From Streptomyces griseus (GTDB lineage: Bacteria; Actinomycetota; Actinomycetes; Streptomycetales; Streptomycetaceae): a stretch of DNA of 64,000 bases. The DNA is taken from the NCBI RefSeq assembly GCF_900460065.1, contig NZ_UAVD01000026.1, positions 62,001-126,000 on the forward strand, read 5' to 3'. The notes beneath the pieces are model-generated. The model was not told the origin of the DNA and ran no database searches. It was given only the letters and a program-made list of their open reading frames with translations. The translations under genes and the position numbers were made by a program. Below are positions 43,764 to 51,742 of this stretch, piece by piece (positions within the stretch are counted from its first letter, which is position 1; every line of letters starts with the position of its first letter).

Positions 43764-45170
43764 GTGCCCGCCACACCCAAGAAACAGGTGCATCTCGCAG
43801 CGCAGCTGCCCGGCATCCACAACGTGACCGTCTGGTCGGACCCGCGCTCCGAGAGCCAGATATCGATCGACTCCTTCATCCGGCTCGCGCAGACCGTCGA
43901 ACGCGGCAAGTTCGACTTCTTCTTCCTCGCCGAAGGGCTGCGGCTGCGCGAGCACAAGGGGCAGGTCTACGACCTGGACATCGCGGGACGCCCGGAAAAC
44001 CTGACCGTGCTCAGCGCCCTGGCCGCCGTCACCACCCGTCTGGGCCTCGCCGCCACGGTCAACGCCACCTTCAACGAGCCGTACGAGGCGGCTCGCCGGT
44101 TCGCCACCCTGGACCGGCTCAGCGGCGGGCGGGCCGCCTGGAACGTCGTCACCAGCTACGACGCCTTCACCGGTGAGAACTTCCGCCGCGGCGGCTTCCT
44201 CCCCGAGGCCGACCGCTACACCCGCGCCGCCGAATTCCTCACCACGGCACGGGAGCTGTGGGACAGCTGGGCGAGCGACGATCTGCGGGCCGACGCGGCG
44301 GCGGGCGAGTTCACCGCCCCCGGGGCCGGCCGCTTCGCCCACCGGGGGCGGCACTTCGACATCTCCGGCCGGTTCACCACCCCGCCGGGCCCGCAGGGCC
44401 ACCCGGTGATCATCCAGTCGGGCGAGTCCGACGCGGGACGGGAGTTCGCCGCGTCCGACGCCGAGGTCATCTTCAGCAAGCACAACCGCATCGACGTGGC
44501 CCGGGACTTCTACCGGGACGTGAAACGACGCCTCGCCGCGTACGGCAGGCGCCCCGAGGACCTGCTGATCCTCCCCACCGCCAACGCGGTCGTCGCCGAC
44601 ACCGACGAGGAGGCCGCCGCCTACGCGGAGGAGATCAGCCGCGAACTGGTCAGCCCGCAGACCGCGATCGCCCACCTGGAGGCGGTCTGGGGCCGCGACC
44701 TGTCCGCGTACGACCCCGACGGGCCGCTCCCCGACATCGAGCCCGAGGACGACGCCCACTTCCTGAAGGGGCACTCCGTCTTCCGCAAGGGCCGGGCGGA
44801 GACGGCCCGGCAGTGGCGCGAGCTCGCGGCGGAGCGGAAGCTCTCCATCCGGGAGCTGGTCATCGAGGTCGGCGGACGCCAGACGTTCGTCGGCAGCCCG
44901 CGAACGGTCGCCGACGCCATCGACGACTACGTCCAGACCGAGGGCGCCGACGGCTTCGTCCTGGTGCCCCACCTCACCCCGGGCGGTCTGGACGACTTCG
45001 TGGACCGGGTGGTGCCGATCCTCCAGGAGAAGGGCGTCCACCGCGACGACTACACCGGCACCACGCTCCGCGAGCACCTGGGCCTGTCCGACGCCCCCCG
45101 CCCGGCCGGATGGGGCGGCCCCGGGCAGCCCCTGCGCACCGGACGCGACGACAAGGAGACCTCCGCATGA
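43764..45170 (+). CDS. NtaA/SnaA/DszA-type flavin-dependent monooxygenase
   Basis: A 468-residue bacterial luciferase-like enzyme from GTG 43764, 8 nt after aggaggaga. Typical NtaA/SnaA/DszA features are FDFFFLAEGLRL, RLGLAATVNATFNEPYEAAR, GRAAWNVVTSYD, GQFTTP-like PGPQGHPVIIQSGESD, and ADGFVLVPHLTPGGLDDFVD. The family oxidises substrates with O2 and reduced flavin supplied by a separate reductase; known outcomes are C-N, C-S cleavage or imine formation. No flavin reductase gene lies in this cluster. It overlaps the next monooxygenase gene by 4 nt. Confidence 0.92.
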   Translation: MPATPKKQVHLAAQLPGIHNVTVWSDPRSESQISIDSFIRLAQTVERGKFDFFFLAEGLRLREHKGQVYDLDIAGRPENLTVLSALAAVTTRLGLAATVNATFNEPYEAARRFATLDRLSGGRAAWNVVTSYDAFTGENFRRGGFLPEADRYTRAAEFLTTARELWDSWASDDLRADAAAGEFTAPGAGRFAHRGRHFDISGRFTTPPGPQGHPVIIQSGESDAGREFAASDAEVIFSKHNRIDVARDFYRDVKRRLAAYGRRPEDLLILPTANAVVADTDEEAAAYAEEISRELVSPQTAIAHLEAVWGRDLSAYDPDGPLPDIEPEDDAHFLKGHSVFRKGRAETARQWRELAAERKLSIRELVIEVGGRQTFVGSPRTVADAIDDYVQTEGADGFVLVPHLTPGGLDDFVDRVVPILQEKGVHRDDYTGTTLREHLGLSDAPRPAGWGGPGQPLRTGRDDKETSA

Positions 45171-46402
45171 CCGGCACGACGCGCGCCCCCGGCGCCGGCG
45201 CCCCCCTCCATCTGGCCGTCGCCCTCGACGGGGCGGGCTGGCACCCGGCCGCCTGGCGCGAGGAGGGTGCGCGCCCCGGCGAGCTGCTGGACGCCGCCTA
45301 CTGGGCCGACCTGGTCACCGAGGCCGAGCGCGGCCTGCTCGACTTCGTCACCTTCGAGGACGCCCTCGGCCTCCAGTCCGCCGTCTTCCACCTCCCCGAC
45401 GACCGCACCGACCAGGTCAGGGGCAGCATCGACGCGGTGCTGCTCGCCGCCCATCTCGCCCCGCTGACCACGCACATCGGCCTGGTGCCGACCACCAACG
45501 TCACCCACACCGAGCCGTTCCACCTCGCCATCGGCATCGCCACCCTCGACCACGCGAGCCGGGGCCGGGCCGGCTGGCGCCCGCAGATATCCTCCCGCGC
45601 CGCGGACGCCGCCCACTTCGGCCGCCGCACCACACCGCAGCTCACCGAGGACGACGTGACGGACTCGGAGCGGATCTCCAGGCCGCTGCGCGCGCTTTTC
45701 ACGGAGGGCGCCGAGGTGGTCGAGGCGGCACGGCTGCTCTGGGACAGCTGGGAGGACGACGCGGAGATACGGGACGCGGCGACGGGCCGCTTCATCGACC
45801 GCGACAAGGTCCACCACATCGACTTCCAGGGCACGGACTTCAGCGTGAAGGGCCCCTCCATCACCCCGCGCTCCCCCCAGGGCCGGCCCCCGGTGGTCAG
45901 CCTCGCGCACGCGACCACGCCGTACGAGTTCGCGGCGCGTGCCTCCGACGTCGTCGCCGTCACCCCGCACGACGGGGCGGGCACGGCCGCGATCCTCGCC
46001 CAGGTCGCCGAGGCGGTGGAGCGCACCGGCCGGGACGTGCGCGAGCGCCCGCTGCGGACCTTCGCGGACCTGGTCGTCCTCCTGGACGACGAACCGGGCG
46101 CCGCGGCCCGTCGCAAGGACCGGCTGGACCGGGTGGCCGGGGCGCCGCTCGCCTCCGACGCCGAGATCTTCACCGGCACGCCCGCCGAACTGGCCGACCT
46201 GCTGACCGACCGGCACTCCACCGGCCTGGACGGCTTCCGGCTCCGCCCCGCCGTCCTGCCGCACGACCTCACGGCGATCACCCGGGGCCTGGTCCCGGAA
46301 CTCCAGCGGCGCGGGGTGTTCCGTACGGAGTACACCTCCACCACCCTGCGCGGCCATCTGGGTCTCGAGCGTCCCGCCAGCCGGTACGCGAAGGCCGGTT
46401 GA
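45167..46402 (+). CDS. Second luciferase-like (LLM) flavin monooxygenase
   Basis: A 411-residue LLM-class protein whose ATG overlaps the previous stop by 4 nt. It includes LLDFVTFEDALGLQ, THIGLVPTTNVTHTEPFHLA and ATLDHASRGRAGW. It is a different branch from its neighbour, shorter and with an unusual HATTPYEFAARASDVV flavin-side region, so it is not a recent duplicate. The two may act in sequence or as a heteromeric pair. A bidirectional terminator follows. Confidence 0.9.
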   Translation: MTGTTRAPGAGAPLHLAVALDGAGWHPAAWREEGARPGELLDAAYWADLVTEAERGLLDFVTFEDALGLQSAVFHLPDDRTDQVRGSIDAVLLAAHLAPLTTHIGLVPTTNVTHTEPFHLAIGIATLDHASRGRAGWRPQISSRAADAAHFGRRTTPQLTEDDVTDSERISRPLRALFTEGAEVVEAARLLWDSWEDDAEIRDAATGRFIDRDKVHHIDFQGTDFSVKGPSITPRSPQGRPPVVSLAHATTPYEFAARASDVVAVTPHDGAGTAAILAQVAEAVERTGRDVRERPLRTFADLVVLLDDEPGAAARRKDRLDRVAGAPLASDAEIFTGTPAELADLLTDRHSTGLDGFRLRPAVLPHDLTAITRGLVPELQRRGVFRTEYTSTTLRGHLGLERPASRYAKAG

Positions 46403-46428
46403 CGCCCACGAGCGGGCCGGACGGGTGA

Positions 46429-46452
46429 CCGGCCCCCGTCCGCGGGGGCCGG
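46429..46452. terminator. Bidirectional hairpin terminator
   Basis: CCGGCCCCCG (46429-46438) pairs perfectly with CGGGGGCCGG (46443-46452) around TCCG, placed between the convergent LLM and nitrilase-family genes. Confidence 0.75.
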
Positions 46453-46477
46453 CGCCCCGGAGGCCGGCCGGCCGGCG

Positions 46478-47422
46478 TCAGTCGGTCACCGTGAGCGGAC
46501 CGTACGCGTCCGGGCGGCGGGTGGTCAGGAACGGGAACAGCTCCAGCCAGTCGCGGCGGGCGTCGAGATCGAGATCGGCGACCAGCACGGCGGGCTCGTC
46601 GCGCGGGGCCTGGGCCAGGACGCGTCCGTACGGGTCCACGATGAAGGAGCTGCCGTAGAAGGTGAGGCCCCCCTCCGCGCCGATGCGGTTCGGCACGACC
46701 ATGAAGGTGGCGTTGGCGATGGCGTTCCCGGTGATCACCTTCTGCCAGAGCGGCTGGGAGTCGAAGCCGGGGAAGCCGGGCTCGGAGCCGATGGCGGTCG
46801 GGTAGACGAGGACGTCGGCCCCGGCCAGCGAGTAGGCGCGGGCCAGCTCGGGGAACCACTGGTCCCAGCAGGTCGGCAGGCCGAGGCGGGCCTCGTCGAC
46901 CTCGACCAGCGGGAAGGCGTCGTCGCCCGCGGGGCCGGCCCGGAACCAGTCGTCCTCGTAATAGCCCTCGGTCACCGGAATGTGGGTCTTGCGGGTCCGC
47001 TGGGCGAGGGTGCCGTCGGGGGCGACCAGGATCGCGGTGTTGTAGCCGAGGCCGTCGTCCTCGCCGCCGGGCGCCGGGGCCTTCTCGTACAGCGAGGCGT
47101 GCACGTACACCCCGTGCTCACGGGCCGCCCCGGCCGCGAACGTGAAGGTGGGCCCCGTCAGCAGCTCCTCCGGCGCGGCCGGCTCGGGGTGGTCGGCGCG
47201 GCGGACGACGGCGAAGTACGGCGAGAGCGTCAGCTCCTGGAGGCAGACCACCCGGGCGCCCTCCGCCGCGGCGAGCCGGATGCCCTCCAGCAGGGCGGCC
47301 CGGTGCTCGGCGGGGTCACGGTGCCAGCGCTGCTGGACCGCCGCCACACGCAGGGGTTCGCGTTCGGCGGGGCGGGTCCGGGTCGGGGCGGCGGGCGGGC
47401 CGTACGCGGTGATCAGACGCAT
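46478..47422 (-). CDS. Nitrilase-superfamily amidohydrolase (N-carbamoylputrescine amidase-like)
   Basis: A 314-residue C-N hydrolase from ATG 47422 (aggaa upstream). The catalytic triad is E63 in LQELTLSPYF, K145 in RKTHIPVTEGYYEDDWF, and C185 in PTCWDQWFPE. These motifs closely follow AguB-type N-carbamoylputrescine amidases and beta-ureidopropionases, which release ammonia and CO2 from N-carbamoyl amines. An N-terminal 23-residue extension precedes the domain. It diverges from a LacI regulator across two identical operators, so it forms its own regulated unit and may be separate from the AmCP cluster. Confidence 0.9.
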   Translation of the reverse strand: MRLITAYGPPAAPTRTRPAEREPLRVAAVQQRWHRDPAEHRAALLEGIRLAAAEGARVVCLQELTLSPYFAVVRRADHPEPAAPEELLTGPTFTFAAGAAREHGVYVHASLYEKAPAPGGEDDGLGYNTAILVAPDGTLAQRTRKTHIPVTEGYYEDDWFRAGPAGDDAFPLVEVDEARLGLPTCWDQWFPELARAYSLAGADVLVYPTAIGSEPGFPGFDSQPLWQKVITGNAIANATFMVVPNRIGAEGGLTFYGSSFIVDPYGRVLAQAPRDEPAVLVADLDLDARRDWLELFPFLTTRRPDAYGPLTVTD

Positions 47423-47490
47423 GAGCGGTTCCTGGGGAGGGAGGGGCCGGCGGGGGTGGCACGACGGGCGCGAAGCGGGCCGAGCGGAGC

Positions 47491-47506
47491 GCCGGAACGT
47501 TCCGGC
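47491..47506. promoter_or_regulatory. LacI-type operator 1
   Basis: GCCGGAACGTTCCGGC is a perfect 16-bp palindrome with the central CG of LacI/GalR operators. An identical copy lies 36 bp to the right, both in the divergent gap between the nitrilase-family and LacI genes. Confidence 0.85.
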
Positions 47507-47526
47507 ACTGGTCGGAATCTAACTCC

Positions 47527-47542
47527 GCCGGAACGTTCCGGC
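47527..47542. promoter_or_regulatory. LacI-type operator 2
   Basis: An identical copy of the 16-bp palindrome at 47491, 44 bp before the LacI start codon. Paired identical operators suggest autoregulation and joint control of the nitrilase-family gene. Confidence 0.85.
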
Positions 47543-47586
47543 AACCCTTCGGCCCGCCCGTCGGCCACCGTCTAGACTTCACCCCC

Positions 47587-48765
47587 GTGACCTCCCGGAC
47601 CGTGACCCTGCTCGACGTCGCCCGCGCCGCCGGGGTCTCCAAGAGCACCGTCTCCGACGCGCTCCAGGGCTCGGGACGGGTCGCGGAAGCCACCCGGGAC
47701 CGGGTCCGCGCGGTCGCGGAGGAGCTCGGCTACCGCCCCAACAGCGCCGCCCGCCGACTGCGCCGCGCCAGCACCGGAGCCGTCGGTCTGCATCTGCCGG
47801 CGACCGCGACCCGGCTGGACTACTACATGAACCTCGCCTTCGGGGCGGTGGAGCGCGCCCAGGAGGACGGGCTCGACATGATGCTGCTCGGCCCCTCGGG
47901 GGCGACGGGCGGGCGGATCGCCTCACGCGTCGACGGCCTGCTGGTGATCGACCCCGAGTCCGGGGACAGCGCGGTGCCGGGACTGCTCGACGCGGGCGTC
48001 CCCGTGGTGACCGGCGAGCGCTACCTCGGCCCGGCCGGCGGCCCCAGCGGCGCCGTGGTCTGCGACAACGCCGCCTCCCTGACCGCACTCCTCGACCACG
48101 TCACCGAGCGCGGGGCCCGCCGCCCCGCCGTCCTCGCCCCGTCCGGCTCCTCCGCCTGGGCGACCGCCCTGCGCGCGACCGCCGGATCCTGGGGGCGGGC
48201 CCGCGGGGTGCCGGTGACCCTGCGCACCGTGCCGTTCGCCGCGACCCCGGCCGAGGCCGAGGCGGCCACCCGGGAACTGCTCGCCGCCGACCCCGCCGTG
48301 GACGCCGTGATCTGCGCCCCCGACGGCTCCGCCCCCGGCGTCCTGCGCGCGGCGGCGGCCCTCGGCCGGCCGGTCGGGAGGAGCGACGGAGCCAGCGGGA
48401 GCGACGGAGGCAGCGGAAGAGGCGGGAGCGGCGAAGGAGCCGTCCACACGGCCGACGAGAGCCGCGGGAGCCGAAGCGGACACGGCGGCGAGGGCGCCGG
48501 GCCCGGCGGGGGCGGGGCGACCGCCGACGGCTCCTCGGGCGCCCCCCTGCTCGTCGCGTCCTGCGTCGACGGCACCGCGACCCGGGGCGCCGAACCGCCC
48601 GTCACCGCGGTCGACCTGCGCCCCGCCGCGTACGGGCGCGCCTGCGCCGCGCTGCTCTGCGACATCCTGGCGGGGCGTACGGCCCCCGACACCGTCCGGG
48701 GCCACGCCTGGTCACTGGAGATCCGGGCCTCCACCGGGCCGTCGGCGGCGCCCGCGGGCCCGTAG
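47587..48765 (+). CDS. LacI-family transcriptional repressor
   Basis: A 392-residue regulator from GTG 47587. The HTH (VTLLDVARAAGVSKSTVSDAL) and hinge helix (YRPNSAARRLRRAS) are clear, and the periplasmic-binding-like effector domain follows. Residues about 263-318 are a Ser/Gly-rich low-complexity insertion (DNA 48376-48540) between two effector-domain strands, not usual for the family. The protein probably binds the two palindromes upstream of its own gene. Confidence 0.92.
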   Translation: MTSRTVTLLDVARAAGVSKSTVSDALQGSGRVAEATRDRVRAVAEELGYRPNSAARRLRRASTGAVGLHLPATATRLDYYMNLAFGAVERAQEDGLDMMLLGPSGATGGRIASRVDGLLVIDPESGDSAVPGLLDAGVPVVTGERYLGPAGGPSGAVVCDNAASLTALLDHVTERGARRPAVLAPSGSSAWATALRATAGSWGRARGVPVTLRTVPFAATPAEAEAATRELLAADPAVDAVICAPDGSAPGVLRAAAALGRPVGRSDGASGSDGGSGRGGSGEGAVHTADESRGSRSGHGGEGAGPGGGGATADGSSGAPLLVASCVDGTATRGAEPPVTAVDLRPAAYGRACAALLCDILAGRTAPDTVRGHAWSLEIRASTGPSAAPAGP

Positions 48766-49089
48766 CGGCCGGCGCCTCCGGCCGTCCGCCCGACCTCCGG
48801 CGAGCGACGACCGATTGCCGTCCTCCAGGTCTCCGCAATGTGAACGTTGTGAGTCGACTGGCAACTGGCGTGGCGGCCTTGACATTTCACCGCACGGCCG
48901 ATGGTAAGATCATCTTACTTCCAGTGGGCTGATGGCGTATGGGGGCATTCCGGGAGGGATGAAATCCTCGGCCCCACCTTCGGAGGGACACCTCCCGAAG
49001 CGGCGCACGGTCGTGGCGAACGAGCCCTGGCTGCGTGCCGCCTGACGGGGTGTCAAGCCGTTTCCGCCATGGCACTTGAAGTGAGTCTC
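48766..49089. other. Intergenic region upstream of the conservon
   Basis: This contains a TTGACA at 48879-48884 and a 15-nt palindrome at 48904-48918, with no supported gene. The frame upstream of cvnA is open from 48901, but its composition and peptide (many Cys, Trp, Gly) are not coding-like. Confidence 0.6.
48904..48918. promoter_or_regulatory. GTAAGAT-C-ATCTTAC palindrome, candidate operator of cvn
   Basis: A perfect 7+1+7 inverted repeat in an otherwise GC-rich region, 20 bp after TTGACA. TAAGAT within it could serve as a -10 hexamer, though the spacer is longer than usual. The A/T-rich palindrome suggests a repressor site over the cvnA promoter. Confidence 0.5.
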
Positions 49090-50340
49090 ATGACATTTCC
49101 ACAGGGCCCCGTCACCTGGGCGCTGGTTGTCGTAGCACTGGTCGCCGTGGGTGCCGTCCTGCGGGCTCGCGCGACCAACGTCAAGCTCCGCAGACACCAC
49201 GCGGAGCTTCGCCAGGAGCGCGACGCCCTCCTGCACCAACGCGACGAACTCCACGTCGTCCACAACGGTCTGCTCCAGCGTCAGTCCACCGAGCTGGCCG
49301 AGGTCCGCAAGGACGCCGAGGAGGAGACCAAGGCGGTCCTCAAGGCCGCCGTCCGCACCCTCCAGGGCCTCGCGGACGAACAGCAGGTCGTGATCGAGAA
49401 GGCCCAGCGCAAGTACGGCGACGACCCCGGGATCCTCGCCGACCTGATGGCCATGGACCACGCCAACAGCCAGTTCGGCCGGCGCGCCCAGGGCATCGCG
49501 GTGCTCTGCGGCGGCTGGCTCGGCCGGCGCGAGACCGTGGCCTCCGTCTTCGACGTGGCCCGCAGCGCCCAGGGCCGCATCCGGCACTTCGACCGGGTCC
49601 GGGTCAACGGCCAGGTGAACTTCTCCGTCGTCAGCCGGGCCGTCGAGCCCGTCGCCGTGGTCCTCGCCGAGCTGCTCGCCAACGCCACGAACTACTCCGC
49701 CCCCGGCACCCCGGTCGAGATCAACATCCAGGCCGTGCCGACGGGCGTCTGCCTCATCGTCGACGACGCGGGTCTCGGCATGGGCCAGGAGGAGAAGGAC
49801 CGCGCGGCGGCCCTCCTCTCCCCCCAGGCCGCGATCAGCGTCTCCAGCCTGGGCATCCCGCCGCAGTTCGGGTTCGCCGTCTCCGGGATGCTCGCCGCCC
49901 GCTACGGCTTCCGGGTCTCGGTGGACTCCGTTTCCCCCTATGGAGGAGTACGCGCGGTGGTCCTCATCCCCGACGAACTGCTCACCACGGAGGCGCCGCC
50001 CGCCGCGCCGGCCGAAGCGCCCGAAACGGCCCTTCCCCAGACGCCGCAGGTGCAGCCGGTGCGGCAGCCGGAGCAGTGGCAGGCCCCGGCCCCGGCGCCC
50101 ACCCCGCTCTTCCCGCCCGCCCAGCAGCCCGACACCGCCACCCAGCCGCTGGCCCAGATCACCACCACCGCCGGGGGACTGCCGAAGCGTCGTCGTAAGA
50201 GCCCGGTCTCCGCCGTGCCCTCGGCGGAACCGGAGCCCGTGCGCAGCAACGAGGAGACCGCATCCCGACTGGGCGCGTTCCAGCGCGGCACCCGGTCCGG
50301 ACGCGACACGACGACGACGGAAGGAACCGAGTTCCAGTGA
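49090..50340 (+). CDS. cvnA: Conservon sensor-like ATPase CvnA
   Basis: A 416-residue protein; I take ATG 49090, with 49069 as alternative. One transmembrane helix (TWALVVVALVAVGAVLRA, residues 9-26) is followed by a coiled coil rich in Arg/Glu/His, then a histidine-kinase-type ATPase domain with VLAELLANATNYS (N-box) and DDAGLGM (G1). No phospho-accepting H-box is evident. The last 100 residues are proline-rich. CvnA proteins form a membrane complex with the roadblock, DUF742 and GTPase products of the next genes. Its short sensor-less N-terminus differs from CvnA members with a nitrate-sensing-like extracellular domain. Confidence 0.9.
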   Translation: MTFPQGPVTWALVVVALVAVGAVLRARATNVKLRRHHAELRQERDALLHQRDELHVVHNGLLQRQSTELAEVRKDAEEETKAVLKAAVRTLQGLADEQQVVIEKAQRKYGDDPGILADLMAMDHANSQFGRRAQGIAVLCGGWLGRRETVASVFDVARSAQGRIRHFDRVRVNGQVNFSVVSRAVEPVAVVLAELLANATNYSAPGTPVEINIQAVPTGVCLIVDDAGLGMGQEEKDRAAALLSPQAAISVSSLGIPPQFGFAVSGMLAARYGFRVSVDSVSPYGGVRAVVLIPDELLTTEAPPAAPAEAPETALPQTPQVQPVRQPEQWQAPAPAPTPLFPPAQQPDTATQPLAQITTTAGGLPKRRRKSPVSAVPSAEPEPVRSNEETASRLGAFQRGTRSGRDTTTTEGTEFQ

Positions 50341-50741
50341 ACCCCGATCTGTCCTGGGTGCTCAACGACCTGCTCCAGGTACCCGGCGCCCGGCACGCGA
50401 TCCTGGTGTCCGCCGACGGCCTGCTGCTCGCCAACTCCAGCGAGATCGGCCGGGACGACGCGGAGACCGTCGCCGCGGCGATGAGCTCCATGCAGTCCCT
50501 CAGCCGGGCCGTCGCCCCGTTCATCGGCACCCGTGACCCGGGCCGCTGGCGGCAGACGCTCCTGGAGTACGAGGACGGCTGGATCTTCCTCATCGCCGCC
50601 GGCACCGGCGCCTACCTGGCCGCCACCGCCGCCGCCGACGTGGACATGGAGGCGATGTCCTTCCGGATGCAGCAGCAGGTCACCGCGCTGGGGAAGGCGA
50701 TGACCACGCCGCCCCGCCAGAACGCGAGCAGCGACATATGA
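50337..50741 (+). CDS. cvnB: Roadblock/LC7-domain protein CvnB
   Basis: A 134-residue roadblock domain, ATG overlapping the cvnA stop by 4 nt. It starts LSWVLNDLLQVPGARHAILVS and has SADGLLLANSS and AAADVDMEAMSFRMQQQV, typical of conservon CvnB, an MglB-like protein that acts on the partner Ras-like GTPase. Confidence 0.94.
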   Translation: MNPDLSWVLNDLLQVPGARHAILVSADGLLLANSSEIGRDDAETVAAAMSSMQSLSRAVAPFIGTRDPGRWRQTLLEYEDGWIFLIAAGTGAYLAATAAADVDMEAMSFRMQQQVTALGKAMTTPPRQNASSDI

Positions 50742-51112
50742 CGGCGCCGGGCGAGGAGCAGCAGGTCAGCAGCGGGTTCGTCCGGTCCTACGTCATCACC
50801 GGCGGGCGGGGGCTGCCCGACGCGGACGACCTCTCCCTGGTCACCCTGGTCACCCTCGCGCCCGACCGCCAGCCGCCGCCCAGCGCGAGCCCCGAGGTCA
50901 GGGCGATCTGGGAGCTGTGCTCCGGCGGCTATCTGTCGGTGGCCGAGGTCGCCGGCCACCTCGGCCTCCCGGTCGGGGTGGCCCGTCTTCTGCTCCAGGA
51001 TTTAAACCAGCAGGGACACCTGCTGCGCCGGAAGGCGCCGCCGCCGGCCCAGCTCGTTGACAGGAAGATCCTCGAAGAGGTGTTGCATGGACTCCAAGTC
51101 CGGTTCGGCTGA
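50738..51112 (+). CDS. cvnC: DUF742 protein CvnC, with a TTA codon
   Basis: A 124-residue winged-helix-like DUF742 protein, ATG overlapping the cvnB stop by 4 nt. Motifs: SGFVRSYVITGGR, IWELCSGGYLSVAEVAGHLGLP and VARLLLQDL. The Leu at 51002-51004 is a TTA codon, so CvnC production should depend on the bldA tRNA. Translation of the overlapping cvnD starts inside this gene and may be coupled to it. Confidence 0.94.
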   Translation: MTAPGEEQQVSSGFVRSYVITGGRGLPDADDLSLVTLVTLAPDRQPPPSASPEVRAIWELCSGGYLSVAEVAGHLGLPVGVARLLLQDLNQQGHLLRRKAPPPAQLVDRKILEEVLHGLQVRFG

Positions 51113-51677
51113 GAGCATCTATGTCCCGGACGCGGTACAGCGCGCGGCGAAGATCCTCGTCGTCGGGCACTTCGCCGTGGGCAAGACGACGCTGATCGGC
51201 ACACTGTCCGAGATCACGCCGCTGCGCACCGAGGAGCGGATGACCCAGGCCGCGGCCCAGGTCGACGATCTGCGGGGCGCCCCCGACAAGACGACGACGA
51301 CGGTCGCCCTGGACTTCGGGCGCCTGACGCTCAGCGACGAACTGGTGCTGTACCTGTTCGGTACGCCGGGCCAGCAGCGGTTCGTCGAGCTGTGGGAGGA
51401 CATGGCGCGCGGTTCGCTGGGGGCGCTGCTCCTGGTCGACCCGGCGCGGCTCGCCGACACGTTCCCCGTCATCGACCTGGTCGAGACGTACGGGCTGGAG
51501 TACGCGGTCGCCGTCAACAGCTTCGACCCGCACTCGCAGCACGCCGAGGACGAACTGCGCGAGGCGCTCGACCTGCTGCCGGACACCCCGGTCGTCTTCT
51601 GCGACGCCCGGGACCAGAACTCCTCCGCCCAGGCGCTGATCACCCTGGTCCGCCACCTGCTGGCGCACGCGGCCTGA
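51087..51677 (+). CDS. cvnD: Ras-like small GTPase CvnD
   Basis: A 196-residue GTPase from ATG 51087, inside the end of cvnC and preceded by gaagagg. The P-loop GHFAVGKTTL, the switch region TTTTVALDFG, the G3-like LFGTPGQQRF and the AVNSFD motif in place of NKxD are those of conservon GTPases (MglA-like). It probably cycles under control of CvnB and CvnA at the membrane. Confidence 0.94.
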   Translation: MDSKSGSAESIYVPDAVQRAAKILVVGHFAVGKTTLIGTLSEITPLRTEERMTQAAAQVDDLRGAPDKTTTTVALDFGRLTLSDELVLYLFGTPGQQRFVELWEDMARGSLGALLLVDPARLADTFPVIDLVETYGLEYAVAVNSFDPHSQHAEDELREALDLLPDTPVVFCDARDQNSSAQALITLVRHLLAHAA

Positions 51678-51742
51678 CGCACCCCCAGACGTATCCCGAG
51701 CCGGGGCCCACCGGGCCCCGCGAACACACCGAGGAAGCCGAC

